Source of the DNA: Yinghuangia aomiensis
GTDB taxonomy: Bacteria > Actinomycetota > Actinomycetes > Streptomycetales > Streptomycetaceae
DNA length: 64,000 nucleotides
Reading direction: 5' to 3'
Assembly (NCBI RefSeq): GCF_039542225.1
Contig: NZ_BAABHS010000024.1
Span: forward strand, 1 to 64,000
The position numbers and the translations under genes are program-made. Shown piece by piece: positions 33,800 to 41,757 of this stretch (position 1 is its first letter; each line of letters starts with the position of its first letter). The notes below the pieces were generated by a model. It was not told where the DNA came from and ran no database searches. It was given only the letters and a program-made list of their open reading frames with translations.

Positions 33800-34603
33800 T
33801 CAGCGGCCGGTGTAGGTGCCGGGGCGCTTCTCGCGGAATGCCGCCATGGCTTCCTGCGAGTCCCGGGTGGAGGTGACGACGGCCTGGTGCGACGAGATCA
33901 GGTCGAGCGCGGTACGCAGGTCGTGCCGCTCGCCCTCGCGGACCGCCCGCTTGATCAGCTGCACCGCGATCGGCGGTTGTGCGGCCAGGCGGGCGGCGAA
34001 CGCGCTCACCGCACTGCCCAGTTCGCCGTCCGGGTGGACGGCGCTGACGAGGCCCAGCGCAAGCGCTTCGTCGGCCGTGACGAAGTCGCCGGTCCACAGC
34101 AGGCGCAAGGCCGCCGCGGTGCCGACGATGCGCGGCAGGTACCAGCAGCCCCCGTCGCCGGGCACGAGCCCGACGCGGACGTAGCCTTCGCTGAACCGGG
34201 CCGACGCCGCGGCGATCCGGATGTCCGCCATCAACGCCATGTCCATGCCCGCGCCGACGGCGACGCCGTTGACCGCCGCGATGTAGGGCTTGGTCAGGGC
34301 CTCGGCGGCGAAGGCGACCTGGTGGATGCGGTTGGTGAGCAGGGTCTTCTCGGACCAGGGGGTGCGCTCGCGTTCGGCGAAGACGTCCAGGTCGACGCCG
34401 GAGCAGAACGCGTTTCCGGCGCCGGTCACCACGACCACGCGGACGTCGGGGTCCCGCTCCGCGCGGCGCAGCGCGTCGGCCCAGGCGTCCACCATCTCCA
34501 GCGTGAAGGCGTTCTTGTGGTGAGGCCGGTTCAGGGTGATCACGGCGACGTGGTCGGCGACGGCGTAGTCGAGATCGGGGGCGTCGGGCTCGGTCGGGTT
34601 CAT
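33800..34603 (-). CDS. Enoyl-CoA hydratase/isomerase family protein
   Basis: 267 aa crotonase fold. ITLNRPHHKNAFTLEM, oxyanion-hole block GNAFCSGVDLDVF, and AAVNGVAVGAGMDMALMADIRIAAASARFSEGYVRVGLVPGDGG. The second catalytic acid position reads GLVPGDGGCWYLPR with Asp in place of the common Glu, as in several isomerase-type members. Hydrates or isomerises the enoyl-CoA made by the dehydrogenase pair encoded downstream. Part of a run 35774-31650. Confidence 0.9.
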   Translation of the reverse strand: MNPTEPDAPDLDYAVADHVAVITLNRPHHKNAFTLEMVDAWADALRRAERDPDVRVVVVTGAGNAFCSGVDLDVFAERERTPWSEKTLLTNRIHQVAFAAEALTKPYIAAVNGVAVGAGMDMALMADIRIAAASARFSEGYVRVGLVPGDGGCWYLPRIVGTAAALRLLWTGDFVTADEALALGLVSAVHPDGELGSAVSAFAARLAAQPPIAVQLIKRAVREGERHDLRTALDLISSHQAVVTSTRDSQEAMAAFREKRPGTYTGR

Positions 34604-34664
34604 GTGTGCGCTCCTTGATGCGGTCGTGAGGGGGTGGGGCCGGTCGGCGCGGGCCGTCGCGCGC

Positions 34665-35774
34665 TCAGGGGACGATGCTCGCCCGGACCACCTCGCGCGC
34701 GTCCGCCGCGCGGAACGCCTCGTTGATGTCCGCCAGCGGGAACGCCGTGCTCTCCAGCCAGTGCTTGGGGAGGGTGTCGCGGACCGCGTCCAGGAAGCGC
34801 AGGCTCCTGCCGAGCGCGTCCGGCTCGTACAGCGACACGCCGATGATGCTCTTGTTGGTGAGGGTGAGCCGGGAGGGGTCGGCCTCATAGGTCTGCCCGT
34901 GGCCGATGTTCCCGACGCTCAGGTAGCGGCCGTAGCGGCCGAGCATCTTGATGCCCTCGCCGACCACCGCGGGCGAGCCGACGAGTTCCACCACGACGTC
35001 CGCGCCGCCGCCGGTGAGGTCCTGGACGCGCCTGACCCGCTTGCGTTCGTCGGGCTCGGCGCCGATGTCCACCACGGCATCGGCGCCGAGTTCGCGGGCC
35101 AGTTCCAGGCGCTCGGCGACCGTGTCGACGACCACGACGGTCGCGGCGCCCCGGGCCTTGGCCAGGGCGGTCGCATACAAGCCCAGCCCGCCCGCGCCCT
35201 GCACGACCACGGTCTCGCCGAAGGTCAGCTGGGCGCGGTCGTAGGCCTGCATCACCTGGGACAGCGCGCAGTTCGCACCGCCGACCACCTCGTCGGAGAG
35301 CGTCTCGGGGACCGGGTAGAACAGCGCACCTGGCGGCAGGAGGAAGTAGTCGGCGAAACCGCCGACGTAGTACGGGGGTTCGGCGCTGCTGGCGAGCATC
35401 GCCATGCTCATCCGGGCGCATCCGGCACGCCGCCCGGTCACGCAGTACCGGCACGTGTGGCAGGGGAAGAAGTACGGGAACACCACGCGCGTGCCCTCGA
35501 CGAGCGGGCCACCCGCGGTGTCGTGGGTGACCCCGTCGCCGAGTCCCGCGACGACCCCGACCATCTCGTGCCCCAGTACCGTCGGCAGCTTGCCGCCGAG
35601 GCCGCGGGTATTGAACCGGCCGTGCCAGGCGTGCAGGTCGCTGCCGCAGATGTTGGCCCGGATGACCTTCACCAGGACTTCCCCGGGCAGCAGCCCGCGT
35701 CCCGCGAGAGACACCTCGCGGATCACGAACGGCTCGTTCGGGGCGGTGAATTCCGCGATGCGTCCGTCGAACAC
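34665..35774 (-). CDS. Zinc-dependent alcohol dehydrogenase (MDR family)
   Basis: 369 aa. Catalytic zinc ligands CGSDLH (Cys43) and GHE (His/Glu in TVLGHEMVGVV), structural zinc Cys set CHTCRYCVTGRRAGC, and cofactor site VVQGAGGLGLYATALAKARGA with Asp downstream (VVVDTVAERLELA), favouring NAD. Oxidises an alcohol on the pathway intermediate. GTG 35774 has GGGAGG 8 nt upstream. First gene of the leftward unit with the hydratase and the dehydrogenase pair. Confidence 0.9.
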   Translation of the reverse strand: MFDGRIAEFTAPNEPFVIREVSLAGRGLLPGEVLVKVIRANICGSDLHAWHGRFNTRGLGGKLPTVLGHEMVGVVAGLGDGVTHDTAGGPLVEGTRVVFPYFFPCHTCRYCVTGRRAGCARMSMAMLASSAEPPYYVGGFADYFLLPPGALFYPVPETLSDEVVGGANCALSQVMQAYDRAQLTFGETVVVQGAGGLGLYATALAKARGAATVVVVDTVAERLELARELGADAVVDIGAEPDERKRVRRVQDLTGGGADVVVELVGSPAVVGEGIKMLGRYGRYLSVGNIGHGQTYEADPSRLTLTNKSIIGVSLYEPDALGRSLRFLDAVRDTLPKHWLESTAFPLADINEAFRAADAREVVRASIVP

Positions 35775-36022
35775 GGTGCCGGCCTCCCGGGCTGGTGCCG
35801 GACGGGGGTGCGGTGCCCGGGCCGGTCGGTGCGGTCCGGGGGCGATGGTCCGGCGGTGGCAGGATCTTTTAATTCCTGCACATGAAATACATGATTGCGG
35901 CCAACGTCAAGAGCCGAGAACCGTCGGCGGACGCACCACCGCACGCCGCCGCCCAGGAGGACGCGATGCCCACGCCCCGCCGCACGCGATCCGCGCCGCA
36001 GGACGCCGGCGGTCCCGGCCCG

Positions 36023-36634
36023 TCAGCGCGCCGCAGGACTCGCGATCATCGTGACCAGCGCGTCCACCACCTCGGCCATGTCGACGGACGGATCGATCAA
36101 CCACTGCAGCTGGACGCCGTCCACCGCCGCCACGAGCAGTTGCGCGAGGACGGCGGCGTCGATGTCGTCCCTGGCCCGGCCGTCCTCCTGCATGACGGCC
36201 ACGCCGGCGCGGATCGCGGCCCGCAGTTCCTCGTAGCGGCGGGCGAAGTACGGCCCCGCCGGATGCCCGGGCTCGGGAGCCGCCGCGGTCATCGCCACAT
36301 ACAGCCGCACCAGGCCGGGGACCCCCATGTTGTGCCGCACCGTGCGGACGATCGCCTCCAGCGAGTCCGCGGCCCCCTCCGCCGCCGCGGTCGACTCCTG
36401 GTCCCGCGCGTCGATGACGGCGAGGAACAGCTCTTCCCGCGAGCCGAAGTAATGCAGCACTCCGGTGTCGGTGAGCCCGACCCGTTCGGCGATCGCCCGC
36501 AGCGACGCCTTCCGGTCCCCCTCGGAGGCGAAGACCTCGAGGGCCGTCTCGAGGATCTGCGCACGACGGGCCACGCCCTTGGGATACGGCTTCTGCGCCT
36601 TGCGGCCACCGACGGCCGGCTTGTCACTTGTCAC
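36023..36634 (-). CDS. TetR family regulator
   Basis: 203 aa. HTH: RAQILETALEVFASEGDRKASLRAIAERVGLTDTGVLHYFGSREELF. The C-terminal part, HPAGPYFARRYEELRAAIRAGV and VDGVQLQWLIDPSVDMAEVVDALVT, is close to that of the TetR at 55565-56203 (DGLQIQWLLDPEHVDM), so they belong to one subfamily and may sense related ligands. Start is a GTG at 36634. Probably acts on the adjacent alcohol dehydrogenase promoter region at 35775-36022. Confidence 0.88.
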   Translation of the reverse strand: MTSDKPAVGGRKAQKPYPKGVARRAQILETALEVFASEGDRKASLRAIAERVGLTDTGVLHYFGSREELFLAVIDARDQESTAAAEGAADSLEAIVRTVRHNMGVPGLVRLYVAMTAAAPEPGHPAGPYFARRYEELRAAIRAGVAVMQEDGRARDDIDAAVLAQLLVAAVDGVQLQWLIDPSVDMAEVVDALVTMIASPAAR

Positions 36635-36752
36635 CCGACGAACGTACCCAACCCACCGTGTGCGCCGGAAAAACCGAGGAGCGCCAAGTTCTATGGCCGG
36701 GGCATGCCCATCCGACAGGCGGGCAGGACGGCCCGACGGTGCGGCGGCCCGG

Positions 36753-37511
36753 TCAGTAAGTCCACCGCACAGGGCGGTCCATCAGCTCCGGGTACCGGTG
36801 GCGCCAGTAGTTCTCGGCCTCGGCGAGGTGCTCGCGCATGGCCGTTTCGGCGCGGTCGGCATCACGGGCACGAAGCGCGTCGACGACGGCCTCGTGCGCG
36901 TCGGCGATGGCGGCCTGCTTGCGCGCCGAGTACTGCACACCGACCCGGACACCGTCCGCGATCGCGTGCAGCGTGTTGACGAAGACGTCCAGCACGACGC
37001 TCTGCGCGGCTTCCGCGATCAGCGTGTGGAAGCGCTGGTTCTGCGCGACGAAGACCTCGTGGTCGCCCGGGTTGGCGCGCAACGCGGCGATGCTGGCGTC
37101 GAGTTCGCCCAACTGGACGTCGCTGATGCGCTCGGCTGCGCGGCGGGCGATCATCGGTTCCAGCGCGGTGCGGGCGTCCGTGACATCGCGGAACGACGCC
37201 CCCTCGATCTGGAGCACCAGGCTCAAGGCCTCGCTGAGGCTCGCCTTCGGGGGACGGCGGACGATCGGCCCTCCCCCGGGCCCGGTCTTGAGGACGATCA
37301 GCCCGCGGGTCTCCAGGAGCCGCAGGGCCTCGCGCACGGTCGGACGTCCGGCACCGTACCGCGCCATCATCTCCTGCTCGTTGGGCAGGCGTTCGCCGGG
37401 ACCCACCTCGCCGGACAGAATCGGCTGCGCCAGCACGTGGGCGAGCCGCTGCGACGACTTCGGCGCACGCCAAGACGTCGCATGGGCGTTCTGGTCGGCG
37501 GTCTCGGCCAT
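36753..37511 (-). CDS. GntR/FadR-type regulator
   Basis: 252 aa. N-terminal winged HTH: ILSGEVGPGERLPNEQEMMARYGAGRPTVREALRLLETRGLIVLKTGPGGG; C-terminal all-helical FCD domain with RTALEPMIARRAAERI, FHTLIAEAAQSVVLDVFVNTLH and HEAVVDALRARDADRAETAMREHL, which normally holds a metal and an organic acid. Probably regulates the CoA-transferase gene upstream, whose promoter region has palindromes. ATG 37511; its ribosome-binding site is weak. Confidence 0.9.
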   Translation of the reverse strand: MAETADQNAHATSWRAPKSSQRLAHVLAQPILSGEVGPGERLPNEQEMMARYGAGRPTVREALRLLETRGLIVLKTGPGGGPIVRRPPKASLSEALSLVLQIEGASFRDVTDARTALEPMIARRAAERISDVQLGELDASIAALRANPGDHEVFVAQNQRFHTLIAEAAQSVVLDVFVNTLHAIADGVRVGVQYSARKQAAIADAHEAVVDALRARDADRAETAMREHLAEAENYWRHRYPELMDRPVRWTY

Positions 37512-37627
37512 CGCGGCGTGTCCGGCATCCTGGTCGGTCGGAGAAGATCCTGTACCGGGACAGCGTAGCCGGACACCGCCGCCGACCTGTGGTGCCCCGA
37601 TGCGAACGCCGGCCGGGCGCGGGTCCG

Positions 37628-38809
37628 TCATTCCCCGCCGGGACCGAGGGCTTCGAGGATGGCGGCCGTGTGCTCGCCGTGCAGCGGCGGCGCCCTCCGC
37701 ACCGGGGGCCGGACCCCGTCGATGCGCAACGGCGAGGCGACCAGGCGCACCGTTCCCGCCGGATGCCCGACGTCCTGGACCAGGCCCACCGCGTCGACGT
37801 GGTCCTCGCGGAACACCTCGTCGATCCCGTTGACCGGCGCGCAGGCGAGTCCGGCGTCCGCGAACCGGCGTTCCCAGGTGCGGGTGGACGCGCCGAGCAG
37901 TACGCCTGCCAGCAGGTCGTCCAGTTCTTCTCGGTGGGCGAGCCGGGTCGGGTTGTCGGCGAACCGGGGGTCGTCGGCCAGCGCGGGCCGCCCGATCGCC
38001 CGGCACAGCGCCGCGAACTGCCGGTCGCTGGTGGCGCCGAGGACGAGTTCGCCGTCGGCGGTCGGGATCGGGCCGTACGGTGCGACGTTGGGGTGCAGGT
38101 TTCCGAGCAGGCCCGGGACCACGCCGCCCACCAGGTGGTTCGCCGCCTGGTTGATCAGGGCGGAGACTCCGCACTCGAACAGCGGAACCTCGACCCGCGC
38201 GGCCTTCCCGTCCGGCGAGTCGCGCTTGGCGAACAAGGCTCCCAGGGCGCCGATGGCGGCGTACAGACCGGTCACCACGTCGACGATCGGAAGGCCTACC
38301 TTGGTGGGGCCGGTCGCGGGATGACCCGTCACCGACATGATCCCGGACCGCGCCTGCGCCATGGCGTCGTATCCGGGCTGGCCGCCCAGCGGACCGGCTT
38401 CCGAAGCACCGCGGATCGACACCCACACCGCCTGCGGACTGCGGTCGCGCACCGCGTCCAGGCCCAGCGAAGCCACCTGCGGCGGCAGGAAGTTCTCGAT
38501 CACCACGTCGGCGTCGGCGGCAAGCGCGCACAGCGACACGCGGTCCTCCGACCGCCGCAGGTCCAGCACCATGCCGCGCCGGTTCCGGTTCACCGCCAAG
38601 TAGTACGCGGCGTCGGCCCCGTGGAACGGCGGCCCCCACCGCCGGGTCTCGTCCCCTTGCGGCGATTCGACCTTGATCACGTCGGCGCCGAGGTCGGCGA
38701 GCACGGTCGCCGCCAGCGGACCGGCCAGGATCCGCGACAGGTCGAGCACCCTGACCCCCGCGAGGGGCAGCCGCGGGTCCTGGGCATCGATGTCCTGAGG
38801 CCACGTCAT
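37628..38809 (-). CDS. CaiB/BaiF (family III) CoA-transferase
   Basis: 393 aa. Moves CoA between an acyl-CoA and a carboxylate, the usual activation step for steroid, bile-acid or aromatic carboxylates. VRVLDLSRILAGPLAATVLADLGADVIKVE at the N-terminus, PQAVWVSIRGASEAGPLGGQPGYDAMAQARSG with the nucleophilic Asp in GYDAMAQA, and VEVPLFECGVSALINQAANHLVGG are all family hallmarks. Length normal. Probably feeds the acyl-CoA dehydrogenases on this island. Confidence 0.93.
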   Translation of the reverse strand: MTWPQDIDAQDPRLPLAGVRVLDLSRILAGPLAATVLADLGADVIKVESPQGDETRRWGPPFHGADAAYYLAVNRNRRGMVLDLRRSEDRVSLCALAADADVVIENFLPPQVASLGLDAVRDRSPQAVWVSIRGASEAGPLGGQPGYDAMAQARSGIMSVTGHPATGPTKVGLPIVDVVTGLYAAIGALGALFAKRDSPDGKAARVEVPLFECGVSALINQAANHLVGGVVPGLLGNLHPNVAPYGPIPTADGELVLGATSDRQFAALCRAIGRPALADDPRFADNPTRLAHREELDDLLAGVLLGASTRTWERRFADAGLACAPVNGIDEVFREDHVDAVGLVQDVGHPAGTVRLVASPLRIDGVRPPVRRAPPLHGEHTAAILEALGPGGE

Positions 38810-38856
38810 ACGCGTTCCTTTGCGGGCGGGTCGAGGCCCCCGGATGGAGCCTTATT

Positions 38857-38922
38857 CATAGCTATCATGGCTATGATCAGAGCATCCAGACCCGGCACCG
38901 TGTTTTTCGTATATCAGATACG
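38857..38922. promoter_or_regulatory. Palindromes upstream of the CoA-transferase
   Basis: CATAGC-N7-GCTATG (38857-38875) and CGTAT-N5-ATACG (38908-38922), both perfect, lie in an AT-rich patch in front of the leftward CoA-transferase. Likely regulator sites; the GntR or either TetR are candidates. Confidence 0.5.
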
Positions 38923-39023
38923 CATAAAATGCCGGGCGCCTGAACCCCGGGAAGTCACGACGCCGCCCACCCACCGCTTTGTCGTGTCAGGGGATGACGG
39001 CCCTGACAGGCGCCGCAACGCGC

Positions 39024-39779
39024 CTACCAGGGGTCCGGGTTGCTGAACAGCGGCGACATCGGCGCGCTCAGGCGGGCCGGGCCGGGCCGGCGGGCAGCCG
39101 CCGGCGGGCCTGCGAGGGCTTCGATCGCGGCGATGGTGGCGTCGATGGCCGTGTCGTACAGCCGGTCGAACGCCTGCGGGAGTCGGTCGATGATCGCGCC
39201 GATCTCGGCGCGGTCGGTGTCGTCGCGCTCGTCGGCCTCGTCCAAGGCGCTGCGCAGGACCGTCACCGTCTGGTCGGCGGGCCTGCGTGCGGCGGCCATC
39301 GACGCCTGTCCGACGATCGTGGTGCCGACGAGGGTGATGGCGAGTGCCTGGTCGTCCTCGCTCAGCCGCAGGGGCTCCAGCACCCGCGTCAGGATGACGA
39401 ACGAGGGCAGCCAGGCGGGCTGCCGGGTGGAGACGATGTACGGCAGCAGCTGCGGATAGGGCCGCAGGCTCTCCATGCTCAGGACCATCCACTCGCGCAG
39501 CTGGTCCTGCCAGGTGCCGGGGGACAGCTCGGTGATCGAGACCTTGAGGTCCTTCGTGAGCCGGTCCGCCACCGCGTGCAGGAGGTCGTCGCGGTCCGGG
39601 AAGTAGCGGTAGAGCGCCATCGGCGCCGAACCGACCGCGTCCGCCACGGACTTGATGGTCAGCGATGCGTGCGGGTCCTCGTACACCAGGCCGACCGCAG
39701 CCTCGACGATCAGGTCGCGCGACAGCCGCCGGGGCCGGCCCCGGCCGCGCCGAGGGGTGTCGTCGGGTTGCTGAGCCAT
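39024..39779 (-). CDS. TetR family regulator
   Basis: 251 aa. GRPRRLSRDLIVEAAVGLVYEDPHASLTIKSVADAVGSAPMALYRYFPDRDDLL is the HTH, and the C-terminal domain (TetR_C type with YIVSTRQPAWLPSFVILTRVLEPL) is of the larger TetR class. ATG 39779 follows GGGACGGAA. Leftward and separated by about 90 bp from the next TetR; target unknown. Confidence 0.87.
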   Translation of the reverse strand: MAQQPDDTPRRGRGRPRRLSRDLIVEAAVGLVYEDPHASLTIKSVADAVGSAPMALYRYFPDRDDLLHAVADRLTKDLKVSITELSPGTWQDQLREWMVLSMESLRPYPQLLPYIVSTRQPAWLPSFVILTRVLEPLRLSEDDQALAITLVGTTIVGQASMAAARRPADQTVTVLRSALDEADERDDTDRAEIGAIIDRLPQAFDRLYDTAIDATIAAIEALAGPPAAARRPGPARLSAPMSPLFSNPDPW

Positions 39780-39872
39780 GTTCCGTCCCTTCGCCACGCC
39801 CCCGTCGGGCGGTGCGTGCGCGTCCAGGGTACGCAGTTCGGCCCGTGCGCCACCCGGCAGACCCGGGTCCGG

Positions 39873-40514
39873 TCAGGAACCGTCCGCGTGATCGGCCCCG
39901 AGCGTGGCCCGCCACACCGCCGTCAACGTGTCGAGCATGGCGGACCGCTCCCGGTCCCAGCGGCCCGACTGCCACGACGGCATGAGCGTCTCCAGCTGGT
40001 TGATCAGCAGGAACGCGCGCCTCTTGGCCTCGGGACGGGTGAAGTGCGACCACCGCTCGGCGGGCCGGGTCAGCGACCGGATGAACTCCTGCTGGTGCGC
40101 GGCGTGCTGGCGGCGCAGGGTGTGCGGAAGCTGCTCGGCGAACAGCTTGAGGGCTTTCTTGTTCTCCTCGCCGGTCTCCACGTACTCGGCCAGCCAGCCG
40201 CGGATGCTCGCGGCCGACCAGTCGGGCAGCTCGGCGAACGCGGCGAACTTGCGGCCGGTGTCCGCCCAGATGCGGTCCGCCAGCTCGCCGACGATGTCGG
40301 CCTTGCCGGAGAAGTGCAGATAGAACGTCGCACGGGCGGCCCCGGCGCGGGCGGCCACGTCGTCCACGGTGGTCGCGTCGTACCCCTTCTCCTCGAAGAC
40401 GTCGACGGCGGCGGACACCAGACGGGCACGCGTGAGCTGCTTGTGCTGCGCGCGCAGGTCCGGGGCCGGGGCCCCGGAGCCCGGCGCGGTCCGTCGACGC
40501 GTGGCGGGAGGCAT
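39873..40514 (-). CDS. TetR family regulator
   Basis: 213 aa. HTH: RARLVSAAVDVFEEKGYDATTVDDVAARAGAARATFYLHFSGKADIV. C-terminal helices include ENKKALKLFAEQLPHTLRRQHAAHQQEFI. It follows the esterase gene by about 60 bp on the same strand, so it is the best candidate for the protein that binds the two TAGACA palindromes in the esterase/monooxygenase divergent region. Confidence 0.87.
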   Translation of the reverse strand: MPPATRRRTAPGSGAPAPDLRAQHKQLTRARLVSAAVDVFEEKGYDATTVDDVAARAGAARATFYLHFSGKADIVGELADRIWADTGRKFAAFAELPDWSAASIRGWLAEYVETGEENKKALKLFAEQLPHTLRRQHAAHQQEFIRSLTRPAERWSHFTRPEAKRRAFLLINQLETLMPSWQSGRWDRERSAMLDTLTAVWRATLGADHADGS

Positions 40515-40577
40515 GCCCACAGCGTAGTCGCCCACGTCCGGCCGCCGCGGCCGCCGGTCACGCTCCGCCACCGCGGG

Positions 40578-41534
40578 TCAGCCCCGCGGGTCCGGCCCGA
40601 CGGCGTCGCGCAAGGCGCGGCAGGCGTGGTCGAGGGCGTCGGACGCCTCCGGGACGCGGGCGTAGTAGGAGAGGAAGCCGTGCGTCGTGCCCTTGACCTC
40701 CAGCACCCGGATGCGGCCGCCCGCTTCCTCGACCTTGTCGGCGTACGCGTACGCGTCGTCGATGTTGAGGTCGTACTGCGGGGCCACGATCAGCGCCGGC
40801 GGCAGGCCGGTGAAGTCGTCGGCGTACAGCGGCGAGAGGTAGGGGTTCCGCAGGTCGGCGCCGGCCGCGTAGGCCTGCCACATCGACTGCGAGGTGCTGC
40901 GCTTGAGCATCGGCGCGTCCGCGTGGGCGACGGTCGCGGGGCGCTCGGACAGGGCGTCCAGTCCCGGGTAGGCCAGCAGCTGGAACGCGAAGCGCGGGCC
41001 GCCGCGGTCGCGCGCCATGAACCCGGCCACCGCGGCGAGGTTGGCGCCCGCGCTGTCGCCGCCGAGCGCGACCCGGTCCGGGTCGACGCCGAGCAGGTCC
41101 GCCTGCTCGACCACCCAGGCGGCCGCCGCGTAGAAGTCCTCCAGCGCGGCCGGGAAGACGTGCTCGGGAGCCAGCCGGTACTCCACCGAGACCACCGCGC
41201 AGCCGCTCCGGTTGGCGATCTCCCGGCACAGCCCCTCGTGGGTCTCGATGCTGCAGATCGACCATCCGCCGCCGTGCGCGAATACCAGCGCGGGGAGCCG
41301 GTCGCCTGCGGCCGGGTAGTACACGCGCACCGGAATACCGCCGCCGGGGCCCGGCACCACATGGTCGGCCAGCGCGTGCACCTCGGGGCGCGGCTGGAGC
41401 GCCGCGGCCGCGTCGGAGCGCGCGCGGATCGCGGCCACGGATTCGGGGGTGACCTCGGGCAACGGCGGTATCACCGCCATGATCCGGGCCAACTCCGGCA
41501 CCAGGACGAATCGTTCCGACTCGGGGACCGCCAT
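40578..41534 (-). CDS. Alpha/beta hydrolase, hormone-sensitive-lipase (GDXG) family
   Basis: 318 aa esterase. Oxyanion motif HGGGW in ALVFAHGGGWSICS, nucleophile GDSAG (VALGGDSAGANLAAV), acid in QYDLNIDD and catalytic His in KGTTHGFLSY. ATG 41534 has GGAGG upstream. Paired head to head with a Baeyer-Villiger monooxygenase: such pairs convert a ketone to an ester/lactone and then cleave it, which is the sensible joint role here. Confidence 0.92.
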   Translation of the reverse strand: MAVPESERFVLVPELARIMAVIPPLPEVTPESVAAIRARSDAAAALQPRPEVHALADHVVPGPGGGIPVRVYYPAAGDRLPALVFAHGGGWSICSIETHEGLCREIANRSGCAVVSVEYRLAPEHVFPAALEDFYAAAAWVVEQADLLGVDPDRVALGGDSAGANLAAVAGFMARDRGGPRFAFQLLAYPGLDALSERPATVAHADAPMLKRSTSQSMWQAYAAGADLRNPYLSPLYADDFTGLPPALIVAPQYDLNIDDAYAYADKVEEAGGRIRVLEVKGTTHGFLSYYARVPEASDALDHACRALRDAVGPDPRG

Positions 41535-41586
41535 CACGCCTCCGCTCCGGCCGCACCGCACACCGGCGGGCAGCCGCACACCTGGA

Positions 41587-41601
41587 TAGACACTGCGTCT
41601 A
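41587..41601. promoter_or_regulatory. TAGACA-type operator 1
   Basis: TAGACACTGCGTCTA, a 15-bp palindrome (5-bp perfect arms), upstream of the esterase gene. Matches operator 2 at 13 of 15 positions. Confidence 0.75.
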
Positions 41602-41708
41602 CCTTGCGCCGATCATGCACGGCCGAGCTCCCCGCGTCCAGAGCCGCGCCCCCGCAGGAAATCGCTACAGCCAAGGCGCCCTGGACATCGCCCGGCGCCG
41701 TATGCATC

Positions 41709-41737
41709 ATGACCTTCGCTAGACACTCTGTCTATTC
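41709..41737 (+). promoter_or_regulatory. Promoter of the monooxygenase with TAGACA operator 2
   Basis: ATGACC (41709-41714) and TATTCT (41732-41737) are 17 bp apart, a plausible sigma-70-type promoter. The palindrome TAGACACTCTGTCTA (41720-41734, 6-bp perfect arms) occupies the spacer and touches the -10, so a bound repressor would block it. Confidence 0.7.
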
Positions 41738-41757
41738 TCTGGCTACGGAGACCTCCG

